From Cristatella mucedo (lineage: Eukaryota > Bryozoa > Phylactolaemata > Cristatellidae): a stretch of 64,000 bases of DNA. The stretch covers positions 833,001-897,000 of the forward strand of contig WPIO01000084.1 of the NCBI GenBank assembly GCA_009760855.2, read 5' to 3'. Positions 53,900 through 64,000 of the stretch are shown here, one piece after another. Below the pieces are notes generated by a model. That model was not told the origin of the DNA and made no database searches. It was given only the letters and a program-made list of their open reading frames with translations. Position numbers and translations under genes: made by a program. The number at the start of each line of letters is the position of its first letter. Position 1 is the stretch's first letter.

Positions 53900-56800
53900 T
53901 CTATTTATTCTTAGCTTTGCACATTGACAATTCAATAACGACATTATTGTTCCAAGGCCTAGTTAAACCTCGACCTTGTCTAGTACGTGGGGGGGGGCTC
54001 AAGTGAGGTGCCTGGCGGCGAACCGCCATTGCGTTTGGTCCAAGGGTTGAGGTCAGGGCCTGCTGACTCTAGGGCGGCTGCGACAGTGAGTGGATGCGAG
54101 CACTTGGCTTTGTTATACTTCTAGCAGCGTACGCCCTCTAGTTTTAGTTACACTCTTTTCGCTCTGAGCCACCGCTGGCAGTTGGTCCTGTGCTATCCAA
54201 CTAGCCACGATGTAGAGGCCAAATGCAGCAAAACAAGATCTCCCGGAGACAGGCAGGCGGCCTAGTTCCGCACCGCAGACACGATGGGCATCGCTACAAC
54301 TTCAGGCCGATAGTTCGACCTAGCCAGCTTTAGCCGGCAATACACACGGTCCTTTTTTAATAGCGAAGTAGATTCGACATGGTGCCAAAAAGCTAAGATC
54401 CTTTGAGCTCTGCAATACGAAGACGTCATCGAACGCCGAATGACGCGTGCAGTCAGGTACCGTTGTGACGGCCGAGAGATCGACGGGAATTAGCATGCCA
54501 ATCGAAGGACCTGCATACCCGCAATCCGCTGCTCCGTACCCTGCGTCGCACATGAAAGAAGACGTTCCACTCGGAGGCTTCGCAGTCGGTAATCCGAGGC
54601 ACTGAGTCAACCAATCAACCTTGGGCAGGCGAAGCGTCGATGAGCCGCTCGTCACAAAAACTGTTCGTGAAGCCGTATGATTGGTGCCGACTCGGCCGAG
54701 TACCAACCCCTCCTCCCCCCCCCCCCGCCCAGCGACAGTGACGTAGCATGACGTAAGAGACCCCTTGACGACAGCATCCTGCAGACCGGTCGCGTAAGGG
54801 GGCTTCACCACGGTAGAGCAGGTATGCGCAGCGGCAGCGATATTGCTTGTGAGTCGCGGCTGCTGCCTCAGCAGAGCTGCGAACATTCCTCCAGAATGGC
54901 TGGCAACGTTTCCGTGCCGCCTCCCTGGATGCCCTCCTTTCAGACCCGATGGAATGTCGGCGGCTCCGCTTGGGCCTTACGGTCAGGCGCTCCGCTTATT
55001 CATCCTCAAGAGGACACGCGCAGCTTGCAGCGAAACATAATGCTGCTATACTGACGCAGTGTCGCAGAGCGCCCGCTCGCTCTGCGTTGGGTCGTTTCCT
55101 GGTGGCCACCAACATTTTCTCCGGTCTGTGCTCCCCGACCCGTCGTGGAGCAACCGGCTCGGCGCCTCGTGCTTAGTGTCTTACGAGGCAGCTGCCTGTC
55201 TTTACGTATGATGTGAAGGTCGCAGATAAAGAACGCTGCTGCTCCAAACCACGCCCAATGGCTGGCCAAGATGCGTGTTGGATTAAATTTCTCGAATGCT
55301 AGGATTTTGCGAGCCAAGCTGAACTTGAGTGTGGTGTCGTCGTGTCAGGAAGGGCGGTGGTATCAACGTGCCAATCTCCTTTGGCCGCTCTCTGGTTTAT
55401 GGTAGATGCTTTAGTGCACGCTGGCCTACGAAATGCGATGGAAATCGGTAAAATTGATGAAGGCGCTTCCAGCTAACGAACGGCCACGACTGCTCGGTGC
55501 CACGTAGCTGCTTCTGCAAGCCCTCCATACTTTAGTTGCCAGCTAGCACCCCTTTCTGAAATGAACCAGTCGCCCGTTCACCCCGGTGGCCAGCATGGCT
55601 CCGTTTTGCTCCATTTCGCCACCGCTCGCTGTTTCACATGCACTGCCTGTTTCGCTTTTAAATCTGTCTCGTCGTGCTCAAGTTATATATTTACTTATCT
55701 TGTCCAGCATATCCTCAATGCGTTGCCGTACGAGTTTCTTCTTAGGTTCGGCTCCTGAAATGGGAAACACAGTGTATAAACACTGAAAGGCTGGAGGAGC
55801 CTCGTCCGCGGCCAACAAGTTAGCAAGGCGTACGACGCCTTGGCTCAAAACCGTGTTGTAGGCATCAATAATAATGATGATGATAGTGATAACAATAATA
55901 GGATGCTCGAAGAGCACCCAAAGGGAACTAAATCTCTGGGCGTTCGTGAGCAGAGGTTCGGTGAGTGAATGTTTGTAGGATCGTGTTCTTATCAGACACT
56001 CGCTTCAAACAATGATAATTCTCTTGACACGTACTCTAGGGGGCCCCCTACCATTCCAAACAACACCAAGAGTCTCCAAATGTATCTGAAATTTCTTGCA
56101 GACTCACTAGAAAGGTACTATTAGCTCATATTATTTAATTTAAAACAATTATCTTTTTGGAAAGATAAGGTTTAATGGAGAAAGTATCATCCCGATTGCA
56201 ACTCACGGAGCTTCAACTATCGCCTGCCCCAGTGCTGTATTGCTCACCTTATCGCCACTGACAACTACTAGATTAACAGTAATAAGTTCAAGCGGCCTAC
56301 CTCCATAAGAGCACTCCTCAAGTTCCAGTGTCGGAGCAGTCGTAGCATCACTTCTAAATTCGAAACCACTTCGAAATGATACAAATTATATTCTTAACAG
56401 AGTGCTGGTTAGCCGCTACATTCACGGCAGACATGTCTAACTTTGCTTCAGACATCGACACGTACCTCTTAATTCAGGGTATGTGTACTCTCAAGTCCAA
56501 ATGCTGCTACATTTTCTCAGCTGCCAGTGTACCCTCTTGAACTATTTTGAATGAACGATCCTTCTGAATTCGCACAAAGTTCGGTACCATACCGATTCAA
56601 AATATGCTGATTATTCTCTTAGCTCTGCACCACAATTTTTATAATATCATCAGCTGATTCGTCTTTCGAAATCGAAATTTTTGCAGAGCCTACAGCTACT
56701 TTAGCATTTAAACACTCAATACTGAGGTCAGTACATGTCTTAAGCCAGAGATTTCAGAAATCAACGTTTCAGGTACAGTGTTCACTAATACAGTCACAAG

Positions 56801-57300
56801 CAATGAGACTAGCACAAGACAATTGCTTAGGGTCATCAGTAATTATCCAACAATTCAAAAACCAAATGTTATGAACCGATTGTTTCGGCTTCCACGTCCG
56901 GACAAAACTAGGCTCCTCGTGCAGCTCTCGAAACGGCTTTAGCCCAGTCTGCAGGCAACATATACCGGTGACGGTCTTAGCCTGATAATCACGGCTAGCT
57001 ACTTGTAAGTGCACCACCAGACGCATGCCGAAAGTAGCTAGCGCTCGTACCTTAACACAGCAAGTCCACAGATATAGCGTAGAGAAGTCTATTCCGAAGT
57101 GACAAGAAAAGAAACAGGCTTATAGAAGCAGCCGAGGAGAGGTACAACTCTCTCGCACGGCGCCCAGAGGGAGCCATAACTGCCTGACCCTGGTCTGAGT
57201 CTGGTCCTGACTGGTCTAATCTAACTCTTTCCCGGCTCAAAGCCTCGAGCTCAACTCAGTCAGCTGCTAAGGCATAGCTGACTGCCTATTACACGGCTTT
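53900..57300. other. Gene-poor stretch
   Basis: Apart from the unknown frame at 54320-54886, I see only unique AT-rich DNA, a poly-G (53990) and a poly-C (54712) run, and a short (AAT/GAT) cluster near 55868-55900. No recognisable exon. Confidence 0.5.
54320..54886 (-). other. 188-codon open frame, unknown
   Basis: The longest non-repetitive frame right of the EML gene. It begins MFAALLRQQPRLTSNIAAAA and contains SGTSSFMCDAGYGAADC and GPSIGMLIPVDLSAV. Base composition is balanced and the predicted sequence is not low-complexity, so an exon is possible. I recognise no domain, partner exon or clear splice sites. The surrounding 54.2-55.2 kb is CpG-rich. Chance remains the simplest reading. Confidence 0.25.
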
Positions 57301-57363
57301 GGTTTTTATGCTGCTTAAACATGGATTATTGCATAAGCTGTTTCAAGCCGTTATAATTCAAGG

Positions 57364-57508
57364 ACCACAAATAATAAATATCTCGACAGTCATAATCAGG
57401 ATGGTGCAGCATGTCGCCATTTCAATACTGACTTTGACCACAAATAATAAATATCTCGGCAGTCATAATTTGGTTGGTTCAGCATGCCACCATTTCAATA
57501 CTGACTTT
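57364..57508 (+). repeat. Tandem duplication, 74-nt unit x 2
   Basis: Copies start at 57364 and 57438 with CCACAAATAATAAATATCTC and end in TTTCAATACTGACTTT. About 90 percent alike. Confidence 0.92.
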
Positions 57509-57789
57509 TTACACTTTTGCAACCTTAGAACAGACCAGGTATGCCACCAAGGAGGGGCACAAGAGGAGGAGGGGTTTCGAGGGGGGCTGCCGGCCCGCGC
57601 CCCTTGGCTGGCAAGGTTCAGCCCTTTCCTTAGAAGGCTCTGCTCTCTCAACGAATTCCTTGCTACGCCCTGTCCCCAGGCAGGCCCCTTCGGCCTCGAC
57701 TGTGATGGCCCGGCTCAGATAAGGTCAAGGTTTAGCCCCCTTCTTAGCAGAACCATAGATACGTCCTGCTCGTGACGTAACGGTCAGCT

Positions 57790-57872
57790 GATTAATAATA
57801 ATAATAATAATTATAATAATTCACTTGATAAAGCGCCCTCAGGGGAACTTAATCTCTCTCTAGGCGCTTGGC
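57790..57872 (-). mobile_element. L2-like LINE 3' tail
   Basis: Plus strand AATAATAATAATAATTATAA, TTCACTTGATAAAGCGCCCT, AACTTAATCTCTCTCTAGGC. Confidence 0.78.
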
Positions 57873-58002
57873 CTCGATTACCAGCTTGCAATAGCCATGA
57901 AGGATAGCTTGGTGTAGGACTCCAACCCACGGCCCGGTTTGTGAAGTGTGGGCTCCCGGATTAGATCCTGGGGCATCGTGTGGTAAGAATATTCAGGTTT
58001 AA

Positions 58003-59380
58003 GTTTTAATAATAATAATAATACACTTGATAAAGCACCCTCAGAGAACTCAATCACTTTCTAGGGGATTTACATTTGCTGCAAAGGAAACACAATAGAA
58101 TGATGAGTAATATCATGCTTGATAAACAACACGAATAACATAGTTAGGGGTGACATGCACAGGGTCAGCATGCAAGTGTGGTTAGTGGCAGCATTCACAG
58201 TGTCAAAGCACGAATAAGCACATAAAGGACGAATCACAGGGACCCACTAAATGCTGTCCTAAATAGGTGCGTTTTTAATTTCGCTTTAAATGTGGTCAAG
58301 TCAGGTTATGTTGTGACAAAAGTCTGGAGTGAGTTCCAGGCTTTGGGAGCATACGAACTAAATGCACGGTCTCCAAAGGACTTGAGGTTTGTACGAGGTA
58401 TTTGTAGACTGTTGGATTCCGAAAAGCGGGTGGCACTACGCTTGGCCTGATGGGGGAGTATATCTGAGAGATAGGCTGGAGCCAAAGAATGAAGTGACCT
58501 AAAAGTGAGCGACAAAACCTTTAAGTCAATCCGTTGCTTGATTGGTAGCCAGTGCAGGTCGGCGAGAAATGGAGTAATGTGACAACTTCGACGCTCACGG
58601 CAGACAAGCCTAGCTGCAGAGTTTTGCACCAGCTGTAAGCGCCTGATCGCACATGCCAGTAGGCCAGCAAGCAGTGAGTTACAGAAGTCAAGACGGGATG
58701 TCACAGATGCATTGACCAACTTAGATGTGGTATCCTTATCTAAACAAGCCCGAATTTTAGCAATGTATGTAGCTGAAAGTAGGCAGACTTGACTGTGGAG
58801 CTGATGTGGTCGTCTAACGAAAGGTCACTTTGGAACATGACACCTAGATTTCGTGCACATTCAACAGGAGATATGCTGGCAGAGCCAATTTTGAACGTCA
58901 GCCTTTCCTATTTCTGAATCACACTGGGTTTGCCCATAACTAGTAAGTTAGTTTTATCATCATTCAATTTAAAAAAATGGCTGCCATCCATTTGCAGATG
59001 CGATCAATACATGCAGCAAGTGAGTTGAGAGAATTTGAGGTGCTTGAAGGCTGGGAAAGATCAAAGCAAAGGTACAACTGAGTGTCATCCGCATAGAAGT
59101 GAAAGCCTAGATTGTGCTTGGCAATCACATCGGCAAGAGGAAGAGTACAAGCCGTGAAAAGAGCCTGACCAAGCACAGAGCCCTTAGGTACCCCATATTT
59201 CAGAGGTACTGCATATTTCAGAGATACCTCGGAAGATCTTTGTCTATTCACGTCAATACTCTGGAGTCTCCTATTGAGGTAGGACCTGAACCATTGTAGA
59301 GCAGTGCCAGTGATGCCCAGGCGATATGAGAGGCGCTCTAGAAGATTTGAAGTTTGCATTGCCATGACACAAAATGCACC
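58003..59380 (-). mobile_element. L2/CR1-like LINE, 5'-truncated, second large copy
   Basis: Same family and orientation as the copy at 19857. Reads LLERLSYRLGITGTALQWFR (extending about 70 codons further 5'), KGSVLGQALFTACTLPLADV, and FHFYADDTQLYLCFDLSQ, then breaks by frameshift near 58960. The C-terminal 137 codons (58306-58719) are open in another frame. The 3' end has the same UTR and an (ATT)n tail at 58006-58022. A small internal duplication (AVPLKYGVPK region) is present. Confidence 0.9.
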
Positions 59381-59739
59381 AGTTATAATGACAATCAGGG
59401 AGTTACAACATTGCTGTAGTGCGAGCTTGGCTTATGAGGCAAAGTTATAACTGAAAACTTACAGCAAAAATAAATGGTGAATGTCATTGGTCTTGTATGC
59501 AGAGAACTCATTTGCTGTTCATAGGTACGCCGAGGTACTATGTACCATATGTCTGTTTAGTACCACTTCGAAAGTACTTTTCAGGGTTTTGAACTGGCAT
59601 TTCAGCCAGTCAGTAGCACACCCAGGGTGTTTGTTATTTAAGAGTTTCAACAGTCTCATTCATGCCCACTTCTCACTGAACGTCATCGACTTGCTCCATC
59701 AAGCATTGTGTCGACGTCAAGATTCTGCCACTTATGTTT

Positions 59740-60395
59740 AGGTTCCTTCGCGATCTTGCTCTGGCTTACCTACCCGAAATACTTTCTTATCAGACTTCGA
59801 AAGTACAACCAACTCTTCGGACTTACGTCTTTTAGCTGTGTCTCGAACCTGCCTTAAATCCTTTGGAGATCGTGACTGCAGTTTTTTGCTCCCACAGTCT
59901 GGACTCAATCCTGACTGACGTTACTGTGAGCTGCAGCAAGCACGAGCCCGTACAGAAACGACGAAATGCAGACACCGAAGGGGGGGGGGGGCTTCAACAC
60001 CTGTGTATTCAGTCAACGCTTACAGCATTACGCCGCACAGCCACTCTTCCCTCCGTCCTGTTTCCCACGGCCGGCTCCTCTCCAGGCAGTGACTCACCCT
60101 TGTAAAATAGTAACTCATTCAACCATAATCCCATATAACCCACAAACCAATAAAACCATAAACCTGATATAAACCATAAAACCACAGCTATGAAACCCCC
60201 AAGTTGATGACATCTAAGAAGAAGCTGAAAACGCACCTATTCCTTACAGCTTTTGCTAGGTTCGTGTGTCTGTCCTTTGTATATGAATGCAAGCTGACAC
60301 TGTGCAAGCTATTACTGCTAATTAGTAGACACTATCCCTTTACGGCACCTTAAAAGTGCCCGGCAAGAAATTTAAGACTATTAGGATGATACACA
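59740..60395 (+). mobile_element. Decayed LINE, C-terminal end, with internal insertion
   Basis: CGATCTTGCTCTGGCTTACC, CCTTTGGAGATCGTGACTGC (the GDRAF block) and, after about 260 nt of unrelated sequence, ATCTAAGAAGAAGCTGAAAA CGCACC. The unrelated block contains a poly-G run at about 59982. Confidence 0.65.
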
Positions 60396-60539
60396 TTTTT
60401 TATTACTATCCTCATTTGGCCATGTTAACACCTGTAATTTCTAATTTTGCTTTGGCAGCAGTGGTAATAGCAGACACATTTCTCGGGAAAATACCACCTT
60501 TTTTATTTGGATAGGTTTATGTATACAATAGGTTGTATC

Positions 60540-60960
60540 TCCATCTATATCTCCGTGGGTAACTCCACAAAGCCACTAAGACTATGTGGGTGTTAAAGGA
60601 GAGTTTTATGTAGCAAACTCAAAGCTTAAGTGGCTTTCGGTATGCATTTGGTAGCCAACAGACTTCTTTTCATGCAACATAGAGAAAATGAGAAGCATAG
60701 CTGAGTCAGGAGAGCAGTAGAGGTAGTGAGTAGCGTGGAAGTAGCCACTCAGGACGGCTGGAAAGGATGTGCCGTAGTCGGCAGCAGGAGAGTAGATGTC
60801 GTTGCTTAAGAATTGTGGAAGTGAGCTCCACAGTCTAGGACCCGCAGAGCAAAAGCTTCTATCGCCAGCAGTCTTTAAGCAGATGTATGGAACAGCTAAG
60901 TTAAAGTTATGTGCATGAGTAAGTTGGTGCACAGAATGCTATAACAGCGAAGAGAATTTA
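60540..60960 (-). mobile_element. Second LINE type, RT C-terminal end
   Basis: Minus-strand 108-codon frame reading GDRSFCSAGPRLWSSLPQFL, a typical C-terminal block of LINE reverse transcriptase proteins (YGDRSF--AGP-LWN-LP). Unlike the first family the 3' end lacks the GCGCC-TTAAGTTCTC tail. Relatives at 37440 (-) and 40440 (+). Confidence 0.82.
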
Positions 60961-61365
60961 AAAGAAAGACATTTAATCTGGGTAGGTAGTGCACTGGGCT
61001 TATAGTATCGAAGTCACTAGGTTTTTGTCTATTGATTCAGTGGCTTAGGGGTAAGGCCTTGCTTGGCAAGTGGGATGTAAAGCACTTCAATTCCTGACAT
61101 TTTTGAGATTTTTATTTTTTATAGCCCATATCATGCGAAGAAACTTTTTCCAAGTGGATTTACTATCGTATGCTACACAATTTTTTCTTTATCATTGTTG
61201 CTTGCAAGCATCAGACACAAACTACTAATGTCGGTGTGTAGTTGAGATTATGTTATGACAGACCCACAGCCGCTAGTCGTGTCAACTGCACTAATTCATT
61301 ATCAGCACCGCTAGACGACCAATAGCTCTTAAAACAGCTCTGTCTTCTAGCCAGCAATCTAACCT

Positions 61366-61442
61366 TAATAATAATAATAATATATTTGATAAAGCGCTCT
61401 CAGAGAACTCAATCACTTTCTAGGCGCTTCACATTTTTGTTG
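61366..61442 (-). mobile_element. L2-like LINE 3' tail
   Basis: ATAATAATAATAATATATTT, GATAAAGCGCTCTCAGAGAA and CTCAATCACTTTCTAGGCGC. Confidence 0.78.
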
Positions 61443-61589
61443 CAGCAAACAGTGCAGCTATGAATGCAAAGAATGAGCAGCATCCGTTCAGCAGCAAAGC
61501 AAAAACACAATCATTGGATAACCGACAACACAGCTCTTATATCATAGTGCAGCTTTGAAGACCTCACGATTATTAAGTTCTTTTTAGCT

Positions 61590-61752
61590 GACTTAACTGC
61601 CTCATTTATATAGTAGCAGAAGAGCCTTTTTTTGGCTATCACTATCGCTTGCTGTGGGCAATCAAGGATGGCCCACTCCAGGACTCGAACCGACGACCTG
61701 GCTCGTGAAAAGTGAGCACCTTACCTCCTGGGCTAAGACCCAGGGACATAAA
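61590..61752 (-). mobile_element. tRNA-derived SINE, family B, reverse orientation
   Basis: Plus strand shows CTGCCTCATTTATATAGTAG, AGAAGAGCC, GGACTCGAACC (B-box complement), GACCTGGCTCGTGAAAAGTG and GGGCTAAGACCCAGGG (A-box side). Confidence 0.85.
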
Positions 61753-62574
61753 CACTCCCATTTCGTATTTCTGTGATCGTGTAAAGGTAATCGCCACCTG
61801 TACGAATCTCAAATGGCAAAGCCTGTAAGGTATTCGAGAGCGACTATTTTACAAATATTCCGTGACACATTGATAGATCATTTTAGTGACGTCCTATTGG
61901 TGCTCAGCCAAAGAGCCTGTTCCAGACCTATACGATATTTGTCAAGCAAGCTTTTCACTTTAAGGCATTCCTTGTAAGTTTATTAAAGGGCGACTATTAA
62001 AAGGTGACTGCACCTGCGGTGCAATTAATAAATGCTTACTGGGCCTAATGTGAATAAAGGGTGGTTATGGTTGAAGCTCGGTAAAGGCACTCGGCATAGT
62101 CTAATCGACCAAATGAACGTGGAATATGTTTGTAATTAAGCACATGGAACTGGATTCACTATTGTTATATGAGTTTCAAATGCAAGCTGTTGTATTCACT
62201 TGCACCCAGACAAGCTTCATAAAAGCACACGTAGGAGACAATTGAAGGAATGATATCTTTTCATAAGTCCGAATTTAGGTCTCATTTGAAGATTTTTAAA
62301 ATATCGAGCTTCTTAGGTAGATCCAAGCAGGTTACCGTACTGCTGACTCATGAGACCCCGGCGTGTGCTCTGTTGGAGTCGTTTGTTAATTAAGGAGATG
62401 GGGGCTGTTATTTGCTTTCCCGTGATCTTCTTTGCACAGGCCGAGAAAAATCATCACATATCCACCACCCATGGTTACCTCATGAACACTTATAATTTTT
62501 AGTGGATCACTCTGTTGCAGACACTGTCTTTCCTTTTTGGCCGCCCTTGGGATGAAGCATTTGGATTACGAAGG

Positions 62575-62665
62575 CTGTTGGGAGGTATTGCTGTCGCAAT
62601 AGGTGAGTGGATACGACTCCTGAGTGTCGTTTTCGGATGTCGTGGGTTCAAGGCACATGACGGCT
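62575..62665 (+). repeat. tRNA-like sequence, low certainty
   Basis: GTCGCAATAGGTGAGTGGAT followed 45 nt later by GTGGGTTCAAGGC resembles A and B boxes. No family tail follows. Confidence 0.3.
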
Positions 62666-63559
62666 CGGTATTATATACTTCCGTGTTTCTAGTGCCACAA
62701 TACAAAATAGGGTGTCAATTGAGTGTCATGCAAATCCACCAGGCTGATTGCTTCAGCTATTCATTGAATAAGACAGCTTCCCTTTTTGTATCCATTTTAT
62801 TTGTATTGCTGATGTCTTAGCCGATACCCTGTCACTATCATATTTGCTGTTAAATGTGAACGTTCAGATCTGGAAACTAGTCTATAAGAAGACTGGCAAT
62901 GATTTGAGGTTCTGCCGAATTTTCATGCATTTGCTTCTGAGATTTCTCTGAAGGCCATTGAGATTATGATCACAAGCAGTAAATAGATTTTCACTTCCTT
63001 TGCTATCGTGTTATCCCACTACTGTGGAAGTCATCGTTCTGTAGGCTCACAGTGATATTCTAGCTACTAACATACTTGAAAAGCGATGGCACGTTTTCTT
63101 CTTGATTCCAAAACCCAGTTTAGAGATCGTGGGCAATAATATTTTGCAGCGGCACATCAGTGGGATTATTCGAGTCTTCGGCCCGGTTTGATACAGTTTG
63201 CACAGGTCTTTCTAAAATGTAACTGCAGATTGCTTACACTGGCCGTATTTTAATGTCACTTGCTTCGGAGTACCCAACGGTTTTTTTTATTGTTTTCTCT
63301 TATCCATATATACGGCTCCATTTGTGCTGTGTATACATGGCTACATTTTGTGCTATCACCAGGGCTCATTGACTGCAGTGCCACTCTTATGTTTGAGAGA
63401 CCCTGTTGGTGTAATTTCCTGTTGCCGGGTACAATAGCGGTTGGTTTATCGGCCAGCTTTCTTATGTTTAGCGATAGAACACAGACAACATATGCTAATC
63501 GATAAGCAATTCTTATCTAGACTTCAGGCTTTGATATCTAAGTAATAGACTTGTGTACC

Positions 63560-64000
63560 ACCTATGGAAATGGCTCCCGATCTCGGTGTCATCTTTGATA
63601 GCAAGCTCAAACTGATGCCTCATGTCAAGTCGTTGGCCCAGACGTCAGCTCTCCAATTGCACACTGCTGCCTAGATAAAGAAATGCTTCGATAGGTTTGC
63701 GATGCAGTAGATAGTGCATGCTTAATTGACGTCTAGCTTGGATTACTGGGAGTCAGCACTCGGTGGCCTTCAAAGAGCAAGCTTTTAGGCCCTCTGCAGA
63801 TTATATAGGGATGGGGGTGCTGGCCCAAGACTCACGAGCAGACGTTCAGTTTGGGAAAACTTCGGGCCCTGGGGGCACCATTGATGAGAGACCTAGCAAG
63901 TTCCATAAGGTGGCATGTCAAGATCAGGGTCATTTAACTTATTTGCACACTTCGAAGTTTTCAGTCCTGTGGACTGCTCAAGTCATCGTGCCTTTTTTTG
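63560..64000 (+). mobile_element. Decayed CR1/L2-type LINE, continuing past window end
   Basis: Reads MAPDLGVIFDSKLKLMPHVK, then QTSALQLHTAA, a stop, IKKCFDRFAMQ, further stops, and LTSSLDYWESALGGLQRAS. It matches the NLGV-FDS-L---HV, IRP-L and LVHA-VTSRLDYCNALL blocks of LINE reverse transcriptases. Three or more in-frame stops. Confidence 0.75.

Noticed and set aside
62515-62820. 101-codon plus-strand frame
   Set aside because: It overlaps a tRNA-like sequence and ends in a hydrophobic stretch produced by AT-rich DNA; no start context or partner exon.

Overview
The window is nuclear DNA from an animal (metazoan). Genes have introns with GT-AG junctions, the long introns are packed with tRNA-derived SINEs, L2/CR1-like LINE fragments and long dinucleotide microsatellites, and the two recognisable proteins (a GRIP-domain golgin and an EML microtubule-associated protein) are animal families. 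LINE tails ending in (ATT)n and SINEs that borrow this type of tail are common in invertebrates and lower chordates. The sequence alone does not let me name the species.

Layout. Positions 1-875 (+) carry the last two exons of a GCC1/GCC88-like golgin with a complete C-terminal GRIP domain; its 3' end is followed at once by a 121-nt (CT)n tract. From 3528 to about 46325 (-) lies one complete EML-family gene. I could trace 17 coding exons whose splice phases all agree. Together they encode a predicted 799-residue protein: N-terminal coiled coil, Ser/Pro-rich basic linker, HELP/TAPE domain and WD40 repeats to a terminal TGGKDTAILQWRVVT. The two genes are convergent (tail to tail). The EML promoter and 5' end sit in a CpG-rich island at about 45.3-47.1 kb, next to a MITE with about 30-bp terminal inverted repeats.

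From 47.5 to 64 kb I recognise no protein-coding gene. This part holds SINEs, decayed LINEs, microsatellites, two further CpG-rich patches (about 50.3-51.4 and 54.2-55.2 kb) and one 188-codon reading frame of unknown meaning.

Mobile DNA. There are two tRNA-derived SINE families (A and B). Family A's 3' tail closely resembles the 3' tail of the L2-like LINE in the same window, consistent with SINE retroposition by that LINE's machinery. The best LINE copy (19857-21115, minus) keeps a 332-codon reverse-transcriptase C-terminal frame with the FYADDTQLY active-site motif. A second LINE type is present at 37.4, 40.4 and 60.5 kb. A palindromic foldback element of about 940 bp lies in an EML intron (about 4.77-5.71 kb), with a single-arm copy at about 9.67-10.1 kb. 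Other structure: a perfect 20-bp hairpin at 23707-23749, and several short tandem repeats (58 nt x3, 27 nt x3 with internal dyads, about 46 nt x3, 74 nt x2).

I found no prokaryotic-type system, CRISPR array or gene cluster. The most novel-looking items are the foldback element, the hairpin, the SINE/LINE tail relationship and a possible alternative EML first exon near 31 kb.
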